From Orientallactaga sibirica (taxonomy: Eukaryota > Chordata > Mammalia > Rodentia > Dipodidae): a stretch of DNA of 64,000 bases. This document shows positions 13,164 to 24,962 of this stretch, one piece after another. Under the pieces are notes generated by a model. It worked only from the letters and a program-made list of their open reading frames with translations. It made no database searches and was not told the origin of the DNA. The position numbers were made by a program, and so were the translations under genes. Each line of letters opens with the position of its first letter. The first letter of the stretch is position 1. The stretch spans positions 20,241,501-20,305,500 of the forward strand of contig JAEOAD010000034.1 in the NCBI GenBank assembly GCA_036365145.1, read 5' to 3'.

Positions 13164-14515
13164 TTATGCCCCTAGCCCCCAATAGATTTATAGCCATCTA
13201 CATTTTATGTTGTGTTCAGTCCAAAATCAGAGATCCCATAGTTTTACGAACTTAATATAATTCTAAAGACCCAAATATCTGAGATTTAAGATAGTCTCTG
13301 GCTGTGAGTCCTGTAAAATCAAAAAAAATTGTGTACTTTCGGCATATAAAAGCACAGAGTTAACATTTCCAACTACTATAGAGCATAACAAGGAGAAACT
13401 GGAACAATGCAAACTCAACAACCATCAAGCAAACATCAAACATCTGCAAGTCTGCATCATAACCAGTGACCAGTGAGGAATCTCTAGATTTTCCAGTTCA
13501 TTCCATACATCTGGGCTGAATAGCAAGGGAAACCCTCCATCCCAAGCTTATAGCATGCTCCATGGTAGCCCTTGCACAATCCTGATATGTACAAAACATC
13601 TTTGGGTCTCCATGCAAACCATGATCCATCTTTCAATGGCTTTGCCAGCCTATTCATGAGGGTCATCACTGCATCTCAGCAGCAGCTCCTCAAATCATGT
13701 GCAATTCATGATCATTCCATGAATTTTTCATGATTCTGAAACCAGGTGTGCAGAACACAGTTATATTCTTCATTCAGGGATGAAGTAAATCATAACCTTG
13801 AAAAGATGTTTCCTTCACCAGCCAACTTTTCAAAAGGAGTTTACATTTCTATCATAGGCTTTGCTTAGGCAGCCTTTCCATTCCTTCAATATAAAGTACT
13901 TGGGACATCTGCAAGATGGCTAATATGTTTGATAATAACAGCTTCAGTAACCTATAACCAATAAATTTTATACTTGCTTGAATTTTTCCAACTTAAAATC
14001 TTAAATCTCTCAGCCCCATATCTTCAGTTAAGCAAATAAGTCCATTACAAATTGAACCATTATCAAACTGTCTGGGCCAGCCCTTATTCCAGTAGCCTAT
14101 TTCCAACAAAGTCATCTGCATTCTTTCCTCCCCTGAGAAAGTTCATAAGCCAAGCCTCCAAACACAATTGTCTCTGCACATAGTATTTTCAAGTTCTCAT
14201 TAGAATAATCCATAAAACTTGACTTCAGCAGCAAGTACCAAGTTTTCCATCCCTCCAGCACACAAGCTCCAAAAGACCAGAATCCACAAGGTCATATTCA
14301 TCTCAGAAAACACTACTCCTGCTGGGCGTGGTAGCACACATCTTTAATCCCCGCACTCGGGAGGCAGAGGTAGGAGGATCGCCATGAGTTCGAGGCCACC
14401 CTGAGATTACATAGTGAATTCCAGGTCATCCTGGGCTAGAGTGAGACCCTACCTTGAAAAAACCAAAAAATGAAAAAACAACAAAACAACAAACACTAGT
14501 CCTCTGTACCAACTC
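13164..14515 (-). mobile_element. MaLR internal region with frame relics
   Basis: In element orientation it starts with a primer-binding-site-like stretch (near 14500-14515). A frame beginning MNMTLWILVFW follows, parallel to the conserved frame of the younger copies. A deletion shifts it after about 27 codons. Further on, 13484-13669 remains open for 61 codons and matches the second frame of the 39.6 kb copy (shared GLCKG and FAWRP). Confidence 0.7.
14321..14490 (+). repeat. B1-type SINE with target duplication
   Basis: Starts GCTGGGCGTGGTAGCACAC, ends in 'gagaccctaccttgaaaaaacc' plus an A-rich tail. Flanked by a 13-bp target duplication 'aaacacta(c/g)tcct' at 14308-14320 and 14491-14503, so it is a clean L1-mediated insertion into the MaLR. 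Confidence 0.95.
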
Positions 14516-14874
14516 TGTAGCAGCCAGCTTTATGCTGCTGGATATACTTCCAGACCAGGCACAGTTATGGGAGAAAGGAAATTTATTGAAGCTTACAGTT
14601 CCAGAGCAAGTTCCACAAAGGCAGAAGAAGCTAGCCTGCTTTTATAGATCCAACCAGAGATAAAAATCCACCACCAAAAAGAAGCAAGTACACTTCAGGA
14701 ACTCAAGCACTTTGCTTATCTTTAGACTGGAATTCCAAACCCATCCCTACACCTTAGGGTTAGACCCTAGGATCTGTCCAGTTATACCTCTCCCAACCAG
14801 GTGGCTGCAGATCTTAATTACAAACTTTAATAAAATCCTGAATATATTAGGGACCACCCATTCCAACTACCACA
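14516..14874 (-). repeat. 5' LTR of the minus-strand MaLR
   Basis: Right LTR of the pair (5' LTR in element orientation), ending in 'ccaactaccaca'. Confidence 0.8.
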
Positions 14875-16176
14875 CCCTCCAGGGGAAAATCCATCTCACT
14901 AAAATGGTTGCAGATCTTAATGATTTTTCATATCACTATTACTCTGCTCATGCCTCCACACTCTATAATTTGGTGTTGTGTTTCTAATCTATGATACTTC
15001 TTCAAATCATTTTGAGATGTTTAGAAATCAACATCTAGCTTTATAATCACACCTCATACACATTAAAGGGAGATGCACATGGATGGTAATTTCTTTGCAT
15101 ACCTACCCCATGCACATGGGTGGTAATTGATCTGATCATTAATAGTTATAGCAAATCTCTCCCCATGATTCTGCTAGAACCTGAGTTGAACACTGCTCCA
15201 TGAGATATTGCTTTTACACAGGAGCTTCAGTTTCTGCTATCTTTGAAATAATAGAGTTTGATAGTGTATGTATATTTCATACAACAGAGATTAGAAGACA
15301 AAGTTACTCTTCAACATGGACAAACAAGTTTTAAGTCATATGCTTAGTGGCAACTTCACCTGTGAAATAAATCACTTGAACTCTTTTAGCCTCAAGTTTG
15401 GTATGATGTTACCAGATTTATAATTTATAGAAAGGAGCCAGATACTTGTGGAAAGTATTCACAGTACATAAAAATCCTATCTGTGCTATTTTATATAACA
15501 CATGCATATACTTTAATAAATTAAAAGGCTATATAAACTTTCAATATTATGATAAAATATATTATTATAAGTTTATTTGTATAATTTATCACCAAATTTT
15601 ATCATATCATAAATTTTAAATCACAAGTACAGATAGACTATCAGATACTTACATTATACAGTACTTTGCATTATAAAGGTTACAAACTCTTCAGATGTTT
15701 GAAACCCCAAGAAATAATTCTGATCATCATTGCTGGGTCCTGTGACAACTCCATTTTTCACATTCCTTGGCCATTTGATCTGACCACTTAATCTGTCAAT
15801 AAGAGACCCTTGCAGTATCGCTTATATTAATCTCACCTAGAAATCATATTTGTTTATACAATATTGGAAATTTTGAACAGGGTGCCTTATACCATTTGGC
15901 CATCTTGATGACCAATACTAGACATTCTTAAAATTATTCAGGGTGAGAGAATGTGCCTATATTACATGTGATGTCAGATGTTTAAACATTACGTAGCTAT
16001 GCTTTCTGGATATGAGATAATCAGTGGATTACCTACTTGACTTGTCCTGTAATTCTAACTTCAATACTTGACTCTACTTATCATAAATATGATGAAAAAT
16101 TAGATTAATTACATCTACTAGTATTCATTCTTTGGTTGGTTTGGTTTACTCTATATTAATTGCACGTTTGTCAAAG
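14875..16176. other. Unassigned AT-rich sequence
   Basis: No gene or repeat recognised. A very AT-rich core lies at 15480-15650. Confidence 0.4.
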
Positions 16177-16187
16177 ATGAAGTAGCT

Positions 16188-16347
16188 GGGTGTGGTGGTG
16201 CACATCTTAAATCCCAGCAATTGCAAGACAGAGGTAGGAGGATCACCATGAGTTCGAGGGCACCTGAGACTATTTCATAGCAGCCTAGGGTAGAGTGAGA
16301 CCCTACATCGAAAAACCAAAATAAATAAATAAGTTAATAAATAAAAA
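16188..16347 (+). repeat. B1-type SINE with target duplication
   Basis: B1 body with an 'aataaataaat' tail. The target duplication ATGAAGTAGCT lies at 16177-16187 and 16348-16358. Confidence 0.93.
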
Positions 16348-16375
16348 ATGAAGTAGCTGTAGTTACTTGACCTAA

Positions 16376-17395
16376 GGGCTGGATCTTCAATTCTGTCCCA
16401 TTGGTCTATATGTCTTTTTTTTTATTCCAATACCTTTCTGTTTTTGTTAGTATGGATTTGGAGTATAGCTTTAGATCCAGTATGCTTATCCCTCCACAGG
16501 TGTTTCTTTTACAAAGGGTATATTTGGATATTCAAGGTCTGATGCTATTCCATATCAATTCAGAAATCATTTTTTTCTATCTCTGTGAAGAATGACACAG
16601 GAATTTTTATTGTTATTACATTAAATCTGTATATTGCTTTTGGTAGTATTGCCATTTTCACAGTATTAATTCTGCCTGTCTAGGAGCATGGAAAGTCTTT
16701 ACATCTTCTCAAATCCTCAACAATTTATTTCTTGAATGTTTTTATGCTTTTATTGTTATATGTCATTCACATCCTTGGTTAGAGTTATTCCAAGGCATTT
16801 GATTTTATTTGTGGCTTTTGAAAAACAGTCTTGCTGATTTCATTTTCTTTATATTTGTCCCTTTCATATATAAAGGCTACTGATTTTTTGTATTGATTTT
16901 GGATACTGCCACATTGCTGAAGGTATTAATCACCTTTAGTAGTTTTGAGGTGGAGACTTTTGGGTCACTTGTGCATAGGATTGTGTCATATGAAAATAAG
17001 GTTAATTTGACTTCTTCCAATAAAGTAGACTGGAAAAAATACAACATCTTCAATAAATTATGCTGGACAAACTAAATCAACTCCAAATAGATTAAGGACA
17101 TCAATATAAGACCTGAAACTCTTCAACTACTAAAAGAAAAAAAAAAATAGGAGGAACTCTCCACAATATAGGAGTGGGGAGGGATTTCCTAAACAATACC
17201 ACAGTAGTCCAGGAAATTAAACAATCTCTCAACTAATGTGATCTCATGAGGTTAAAAAGTATTTGCACAGACAAACATACCATAAGCAGAGTGAAGAGAT
17301 TGCCCAAAGAAAGGGAGTATATATTTGCCAGCTATACCACTCACAGAAGCCTAATATCTAAAATCTACAAAGAATTCATAAAAGATATCTGGTCA
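16376..17395. mobile_element. L1 ORF2 fragment with inverted 5' part
   Basis: 16376-17012 is the minus strand of L1 ORF2 downstream of the reverse transcriptase. 17013-17395 is the plus strand of the adjoining, more 3' part of ORF2. The two halves are adjacent in a normal L1 and meet head to head here. This is the arrangement produced by twin priming. The plus part stops inside ORF2 without a 3'UTR, so it has been cut by later sequence, probably the next L1. Confidence 0.75.
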
Positions 17396-17639
17396 AGATG
17401 TCATTTACCTTACCACGTCTCACCTCACAGGGTATGAAAGGCAAGACTTCTAGGGTTAAGTGGCATTTTTAATGGTCTGTAAATTCTAGTAGACCTCCAG
17501 TGGGAGGGTGTGGAGGAGCAAAGTAAAGAGTCCACTGATGCCCATACTCTCCAGTAGCCCGCCAGTCACCCAGTCCTCTCAGGCAGCTGTTGAGTCACAC
17601 TCAGAGCTGCTGATTCCTCCTGCACTAACCACAGGTTCA

Positions 17640-18310
17640 GTGGTCCCTGGTAACCAGTCTAGAATTTGTTCCTTGCCACCCCAACCTAGGCTTTCCCACC
17701 CTTGCTAAACTCCACACCTAACCATGTCCTACTCACCACCACTGCTGCTTACTTCCTTCCCTCCTGTGCGCGACCCAGGCCAACAGGCTAGTGTTCACCC
17801 TGCCCAGTCCCGACCTAGGGTTTCCCATCCAGCTGGGCTCCACAGCTGAATTCCATCCTACTAGCTGCTGCAGAACATAGTAGCATTCACCCTGCCCCAC
17901 TGCATCATAGGCTTTCCTGCCACCACAGAGCTCTATGCACAAAAGCCATCCCACTCACCACCGCCCCCCATGCCTAGACCCAGGTCAACACCTTGACCTA
18001 GGCTTTACTGCCCCTGCAGAGCTCCACACGTGAACCCCTTCCTACTCACTGCCACTTCCATGCCCCCCACTCCCTACTTTCCCAGGAAAACAGGCTAGTG
18101 TTCATACTGCTCCACCCTGACCAAGGCTTTCCTGCCCTGCACAACTCCATGTATGAAAGCCATCACACTCACCACCACCCCCATGCATAGACCCATGCCA
18201 ACAGGCTAGCATTTGCCCCACCCCCAATCTAGACTTCCCTACCCCCATGGAACTCCATGTGTGAAAGTCATCACACGCACCGCCATCCCACATGCATGGA
18301 CCCAGGTCAA
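17640..18310 (+). promoter_or_regulatory. L1 5'UTR with tandem monomer-like units
   Basis: C-rich sequence, unlike its AT-rich surroundings, made of about six imperfect units. Landmarks recur in order: 'caggccaacaggctag', 'cctaggctttcc', 'gagctccacac', 'catcccactcaccacc'. The 'ctaggcttt' landmark lies near 17685, 17814, 17906, 17997, 18121 and 18229, a spacing of about 90-130 bp. Mouse and rat L1s are known to use tandem monomers as promoters, so this is probably the analogous promoter. Activity is not shown by sequence. Confidence 0.7.
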
Positions 18311-18388
18311 GGGGAAAGTACAGCTTCCTCCTAATTTACCAAAGATTTCTTCACTGTGATGGGCAGACCACAGGATGAAAGGAATAAC

Positions 18389-19337
18389 ATGAAAAATCAA
18401 ATGCAAGTAAACACAACAAGATTGCCCAGTCACACAATGAATATCTCTAATGAAAACACAGAAGAGACAATAGGATCAGAACCACAAAATGAAGACATAA
18501 GGAATGCAACCCTGGCCAAGTAGCTATCAGAACTTGCATAAAATCAACAAAGGGCCAATAATTGTATGAATGTTGTTCTAGCTAGATTAGACCTAACAGG
18601 AATGAACAAGGAAGGGCTCCAAAGACAGTTAAATGACTTGAAGGATAGCTAAAAAAGAGAGGATCTCAATAACCATCTAGCTAAGGTCAATGAAGACATA
18701 AATATATGCAAGTATGAATTCAAGAAACATTAAGAAAATCAGAAAATGATGTGAAAAGGGAACTCAGCAGAGAGATAGAAACTACATAAAAAGCAGTAGA
18801 AAATACAAACCAAATTGGACAAGCCCAAAACTCTATAGAAGCTCTCAAGACTAGAGTCAGCCATGTAGAGGATAGAAACTCAGAACAGGAAGACAAAACA
18901 GAAGAAAGTGTTGGTGAACCCAGAAGTTTCAATAACTGTGGGATTGTCCCAACACTCAGATCACAGGGATACCAGAAGAGGAAGAAATTAAGACCAAAGG
19001 CATGGAGAACTTATTCAGCAAAATTATAGAAGAAAATTTCTCCACTCTCTCAAAAGACAGCCTCATCAAATTACAAGAAGCTAACAGAACTCCAAACAGA
19101 CTGGAACAAAGGAGAAATTACTCTACCCAGCAAAAGTATCCCTCAACAGATCATGAAAGAAAACCTTTCCACAATAAAACTCAGCTTTACAACTATGTGA
19201 CTACAAAGCCAAACCTACAGAGAGTACTTCGGGGAATTCTCCACACAGAAGAATCAAACAACCAACCTCAAGTGCCTACAAAAACCAAACTTAGAGAAGG
19301 AAAAAAAAGAAGTCCAAGAAAATGCCAAACCATATAA
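18389..19337 (+). pseudogene. L1 ORF1 (RNA-binding protein) relic
   Basis: A start at 18389 opens a 44-codon frame that ends in a stop. Later pieces in shifting frames encode a coiled-coil-like stretch (ALKTRVSHVEDRNSEQEDK). The last piece, 19002-19337, is open for 111 codons. It has the 'ENLFSKIIEENF' and 'ANRTPNR' landmarks of the end of the ORF1p middle part. It then passes within a few residues to the C-terminal domain ('FHNKTQLYNYVTTKP', 'LRGIL'). The RNA-recognition domain that should lie between them is missing, an in-frame internal deletion. The tail after LRGIL is about 31 residues, basic and serine/threonine-rich. Confidence 0.8.
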
Positions 19338-19509
19338 ACCACAAAAACATGGCAGGAATTAAAACAAACTTCGCAGTTAGTACCTAAACATTAATGCCCT
19401 TAATTCACCCATCAAGAGACAAAAACTAACAGGGTGGATCAGAAAATTAGACCCCTCAATCTGCTGTCTTCAAGAAACCCACCTCACCACTAAAGACATA
19501 CACCTCCCA

Positions 19510-19671
19510 ATAAGTGACTGGGAGAAAGTGACCAACATCTGTCCAAGCACTAGTGGTCTAAGCTTCTCAGCAGCAAACAACCTGATGTGATGCTCACTCA
19601 AGGGCAAGAGTGGTACGTAGTCATGGTAGGTAAACAACTGATCTTGATTTGGCTAACAGATCTACTCAGTG
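19510..19671 (+). repeat. L1 3'UTR-like block inside ORF2
   Basis: This block aligns closely with the L1 3'UTR at 34775-34934 and, in part, 24192-24304. Shared words include 'ccaacatctgtccaagca', 'taagcttctcagcagcaaa', 'tgatgctcactcaagggcaa' and 'ttgatttggctaac'. It lies between the THLTTKD and VKGW landmarks of the endonuclease, where only a few residues are expected, and it brings an in-frame stop. Confidence 0.75.
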
Positions 19672-22370
19672 TGAAAGGGTGGAAAATTATATTCCAAACA
19701 AACAGAAATAAGAAACAAGCAGGCATTGCTATACTAATATCGGATAAAATAGATTTCAAAACAAAAGTAATCAAAGAAGGCCACTTCTTACTTATCAAGG
19801 GAATGATTCAACAAGAGGATATCACAATCATTAATCTTTATGCACCAAACACTGGTAAACCACAATTCATAAAACAAAACCTGCTTGAAACAAAACCAAA
19901 ATAACCACCTACACTTTCATAATTGGGGACATCAATACTCCACTATCAGCAATAGATATATCAGCCAAATAGAAAATTAACATGGAAGTAAGAGAGCTCA
20001 ACATCACCATAGAGCAACTAGATCTAACAGACCTCTACGGAACATTCTACTCAAAATCTACAGATTACACATTCTTCTCAGCAGCCCATGGAACCTTCTG
20101 TAAAATAGATCATATCTTGGGTCATAAAGACTGCTTCCATATGTTTAGGAAGGCAGACATTATCTATTGCATGATATCAGATCACAATGCAGTATCATTA
20201 GAAATTAACAACAAAAGATGTGTCAGGAATCCCACCAGCTCCTGTAAACCGAACAACACATATTTATACAATAAAAGGGTAGTGGATGAAATAAAAAATG
20301 ATATTGCAAAATTTCTAGAAATGAATGACAATAAAAATACATCTTACCAAAACTTAAGGAGCACAAAGAAGGCAGTCCTCAAGGGAAAATTCAAAGCACT
20401 AAATGCCTTCATAACAAAGACAGAGATCACAAAACAATAACCTACGTATCCACCAAGAGGCATTGGAAAAACAAAAAGAATCCAACCCCAAAAGCTCCAC
20501 AAGGAAAGAAATAATTAAGATTGAAACAGAAATTAATGATCTGGAAACTTAAAAAACAATCAAGAAAATTGATGAAGCAAAGATCTGGTTCTTTGAAAAA
20601 AATAAGCAAGATTGATAAACCCCTGGCCAATTTGATCAAGTGAAAACAAGAGATGTTTCAAATTAACAAAATTAGAAATGAAAAAGGAGAAATCACAACA
20701 GACATAAGTGAAATTAGGAAAATCATCAGGATTTATTTCAAAAACCTCTATTCCACAAAACTGGATAATTTGGAGGAAATGGATGAATTCCTGGACACAT
20801 AGCACCTACCAAACCTAAATTCAGAGCAGCTTAATCTCCTAAACGAACTTATCACACACACCAAGATTGAAAAGGTAATCAAATACTCCCCAAAAAGAAG
20901 AGTCCAGGACCAGATGTCTTCTATCAAACCTTCATGGACGAACTGAAAGAAACCTTTCTCAAACTATGCCACACAATTGGAGAACAGGGAAAGCTCCCCA
21001 ACTGCTTCTATGAAGCTGGTATCACCCTAATACCAAAACCAGGCAGGGATGCCACAAGAAAAGAAAATGATAGGCCTATTTCCCTGAAGAACATAGATGC
21101 AAAGATCCTGAACAAAATCTTTGCAAACCAATTCAACAACACATCAAAAGCATTATCCACCTTGATCAAGTAGGCTTTGTCCTAGGAATGTAGGGGTGGT
21201 AAAGCATACAGAAATCTATCAATATAGTATACTACATAAGTAAGCTTTAAAACAAAAACTACATGATCATTTCCATAGATGCAGAAAAGGCCTTTGACAA
21301 AATAAAACATCACTTCTTGATGAAAACACTGGAGAAAATAGGCATTGACAGTTTATATCTCAACATAATAAAGGTTATATATGAAGCTCCCAAAGCTCAA
21401 TTAATACTTAATGGGGAGAGACTGAAGGAATTCCTACTGAGATCAGCATCAAGACAGGGGTGTCTAGTCTTACTTCTGTTCTTCAACATAGTACTGGAAG
21501 TCCAAGCCCAAGCAGTAAGACAAGAGAAAGAATTAAAGGGATACAAATGCGGAAGGAAGAAGTTAAGTAGCCATATTCTCAGAAGACAAGATTCTACACA
21601 TAAGTGACCCAAGGACCTCCATCTCAAAACTTTTGAAGGTGATTAATTCTTTCAGCAAAGTAGCAGGATACAAAATGAATGCACAAAAGTCAATAGCCTT
21701 TCTAAATGCAAAAGACAAAGATACAGAGAAAGAAATAATCAATGTTGTCCCATTTTCAATAGCAAAAACAAAATAAATAAAATAAAATAAAATGCCTTGG
21801 AATTAACCATTAACCAAGTATGTGAATGACCTTTACCATGAATCATAAAAACACTCAAGAAAAAAATTGAAGGGAACTTGAAATAATGGAAAGACTTCCC
21901 ATGCTCCGAATAGGCAGAATTAACATTGTGAAAATGGCAATCTTACCAAAAGCAATGTACAGATTTAATGCAATACCATTAAAAATCCCAACATTTTTCT
22001 TCACAGAGATAGACAAAATGATCTTAAAATTCATATGTAATGGCAGAAGGCTTTGGATATCCAAGCATATCCTCAGAAAAAGAAAGACCCCTGGAGGCAT
22101 CACCATACCTGACCTAAAGCTATATTACAAAGCCATAGTAATAAAAGCAACATGGTACAACATCAAAACAGTATTATAGACCAATGGAACAGAATTGACC
22201 TGGACATTGGGTCAAGTAATTATAGCTACTTGATATTTGACAAAGGCTCTAACAATGTAGATTGGAAAAAAGACAGCATCTTCAACAAATGGTGCTGGAT
22301 AAACAGGACAACCATATGCAGAAAAATTAAACTCGATCCACACATCTCACCATGCACAAAAATTAAATAC

Positions 22371-22645
22371 AGGCTAGAGAGTTTAAGGCACCTGCCTGCC
22401 AAGCCTAAGAACACCCATTCTATCTCCAGATTCCTTGTTTAGTCAGATGCAGAAGTGACATAAGGGAGCAATGCTGCACTTTCCAACAAGGGGGAGCACG
22501 AGTCTGGAGTTTGTTCACAGCCACTGAAATGGCCCTGGCACACTCATTCTCTCTCTCTCTCTCTCTCTCTTTCTCTTTCTCTGCCTCTTCCTCCCTCTCT
22601 CTGTTTCTCTCTGTCCCCTCCCTCTCTCTCTCTCTAAAAAAAAAA
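22371..22645 (+). repeat. B2-type SINE inside L1 ORF2
   Basis: B2 with a deletion of about 13 bp in the head (box A region). Long CT-rich body and an A tail. Imperfect target duplication 'aaaattaaatac' / 'aaaatcaaatcc' on the two sides. Removing it rejoins the ORF2 sequence. Confidence 0.9.
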
Positions 22646-23504
22646 TCAAATCCAAGTGGGTCAAAGACCTCAACATAAGACCAGAAACTCTGCTACTAAC
22701 AGATGAAAAAAAAAAAAGGAGGAACTTTTCATGATATAGGAATCTTTTACCACTCCATCCTGAACAAAACCTTAGTAGCTCAGGAAACTAAACAATCACT
22801 CAACCACCGGGATCTCATGAAGCTGAAAAGTTTTTACACAGACAAACACACAATAAGCATAGCTAATAGATTACTCACAGAATGGGAGAAAATTTTTGCT
22901 GGATACACATCAGACAGAGGCCTAATTTCTAGAATTTACAAAGAACCCAAAAATCTAAACAATAAAAAGTTAAACAGCCCACTCACAAACTGGTGCAGAG
23001 AACTGTACAGGGAGTTCTCAGAGGAAGAAATACAAATGGCAAATACAGACTTAAGAAAATGTTCAACATCCCTAATCATCAGAGAAATGCAAATTAAAAC
23101 AACTATGAGATTCCACCTTACTCCTGTCAGGATGGCAAACATTAAAAAATCTATTCAAAACTAATGCTGGTGAGGATGTGGAGAAATAGGAACCCTCATT
23201 CACTGCTGGTGGGAATGTAAGATGGTACAACCAGTATAGAAAGCAATTTGGAGACTCCTAAAAAAGGTTGAGTATAGAGTTACCAACAAACCCAGTTATT
23301 CCCTTATTGGGCATTCACCCTAAAAATTCTATGTCTCAGTTTAGAGAGATTTGCTCATTCATGTTTATAGCTGCTCAACTCATAACAGCTAAGAACAGAA
23401 ATCAACCCAGATGTCCATCATTAGATGAATGGATAACCAAGATGTGGTATATCTACATGTTGGAGTTCTATACAGCAGTAAGGAAAAATAACAATGAAAT
23501 TTGA

Positions 23505-24962
23505 AGAAAAATGCTCAAACCTGGAACAGATCATTTTCAGAAAGATAATCATTGCATGGTTTCATTCATCTGTGGCTCCTAACCTGAATCTGCCTGAGAT
23601 GCTAACATACCTAATAAACATCTCAAAAACTTGACAATAGTGGGGGTGGGAGGGGAAGTTAGGGGGATACAAAACTGGACCCAAATGGAAATGGCATCAT
23701 AACATCCTACATCTTGAAAGATAGACTAAAATGTTGAACCTTCATCAGGTCCTTAGTGGGAACATCTGATTCACAGGGCCCTGGAGAGGGTATGTTGAAG
23801 ACTAATGTTAAGCTTCTCTCTCTTTCTCTCTACCTCTTGTCTCTCTTCTCTCATTCTCTTCTATATTACCTATCTTTTTCTTCCTTATTGTCCCATGGTG
23901 TTGGCCTGTAACTCCCAGTGCCAGCATGCAGTTAACATCCACAATGAACTGTTGATCAGAGGGACCTATAGGGTTTCCCAAAAGAAGACAGATTTCTGTC
24001 AGAGTACTTGATGACCCACCAAAGGTTAATGGAAAGGCAATACTGCTGAAGACACCATATGATGTTGGTATGGAATATGCAGTGACCTGGGTAGAATCTG
24101 AAAGATAGTCAGTCCCCAGACCTTTAGCTTGTCTAGTGCCAGAAGGTTGCTACATGAGGAACTTAGGGAAAGTAACTAACAACTCATGATGTAAGCTTCT
24201 CAGCAGCAAATAACCTGATGAGATGCTCACACAGAGGCAATAGTGGCACACAACCATGGTGGGTAACCAGCTGCTCTTGATTTGGCTAACAGATCAACTC
24301 AGTGGAACAAAACCCATAGCTGGAACTGGGAAACAAGTTAGAACCATATCCAAAATACATGCCCATTCTCCAATATCAAGCTCCCACCAATTGTGGGCTA
24401 CACAAGGGCCTACACATATGAAATTCTCTCTAAAATAATAATGATTATCCCATTTATGTGGTGCTGACCTCTCTCTTCATTGGAGAATTTGCTTCTTTTG
24501 TCAGATGGATGCTGAACCTGGGAGAGAATCAGCCCACCCAACCTCACCAGGGACCCAGCTGAATCCATACAGTAATTGGGGAAATGAACAAGAGTACTGC
24601 TTTCTTGGTGAACCTGGTACCAACACAAGGGTGAAAGAGATAGACACAGAGACTAAAAAACCAGATATCCAGAGATGCAGAGACTCCCTTGACCTCATCT
24701 CTGAACTAGACCTAAAATGATCCCAACATGGCTCAGGGAAATTCATGGAAGAGGGGGTGGAAACATTGTTAGAGCAACAAGTTGGGACATTTTGCACAGA
24801 GACATCCCCTCTTCCCCATAACTGATGGCTACCCCCACAATGCACAACCCACATCCCCCAATGAGGAGAATCCATTTGGAGGGGGAGGGACAAGGAGGAC
24901 ACTAACGATGGTACCAGAATGACTGTATGTACACAATCTGCATAACTAATATAAAAAAAAGA
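23505..24962 (+). other. L1 3'UTR, about 1.45 kb
   Basis: Follows the ORF2 stop. It contains a G-rich run (23640-23665), a CT-rich run (23813-23870), then long non-coding sequence that recurs at 11.2, 27.7-29.2, 34.4-36.5 and 43.6-44.3 kb. Ends 'cataactaatataaaaaaaa'. The recurrence in several independent insertions defines it as part of the element. Confidence 0.85.

Larger units (their letters stand above)
12796..14874 (-). mobile_element. MaLR provirus, two LTRs, minus strand
   Basis: LTRs at 12796-13163 and 14516-14874 flank an internal region on the minus strand. The plus-strand ends read '...aactaccaca', the reverse of a TGTGGTAGTT start. The internal region resembles the younger copy at 38.9-40.9 kb along its length, including remains of both short reading frames. 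No matching 5-bp target duplication is visible. A B1 has inserted close to the primer-binding site. Confidence 0.85.
19370..23504 (+). pseudogene. L1 ORF2 (endonuclease/reverse transcriptase) relic
   Basis: Broken into pieces at 19587-19904, 19982-20440, 20934-21173, 21263-21607, 21886-22179, 22703-23164 and 23268-23504. The endonuclease part keeps 'CCLQETHLTTKD' and the catalytic-type SDHN (20177-20188). The reverse transcriptase keeps motif A-like DAEKAFDKI (from 21278) and RQGC (21452-21463). The catalytic FADD motif reads FSED (21576-21587) in the appropriate frame, so the first aspartate is lost. The C-terminal part keeps 'CPSLDEWITKMWYIYMLEFY'. A 162-bp block of 3'UTR-like sequence sits in the endonuclease region (19510-19671). 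Confidence 0.9.
17450..24962 (+). mobile_element. Near-full-length L1 retrotransposon, inactive
   Basis: Order is that of an intact L1: GC-rich repetitive 5'UTR (about 17450-18388), ORF1 remains (18389-19337), ORF2 remains (about 19370-23504), a 3'UTR of about 1.45 kb and an A-rich end at 24950-24960. Both reading frames carry many stops and shifts. A B2 SINE splits ORF2 at 22371-22645. L1 encodes an RNA-binding chaperone (ORF1p) and an endonuclease/reverse transcriptase (ORF2p) that copy L1 RNA and SINE RNAs into the genome. The left boundary is uncertain by about 50 bp. Confidence 0.9.

Noticed and set aside
17640..18310. Regularly spaced repeats as a CRISPR-like array
   Set aside because: Units are imperfect, have no unique spacers, and lie at the 5' end of an L1 in a mammalian genome.
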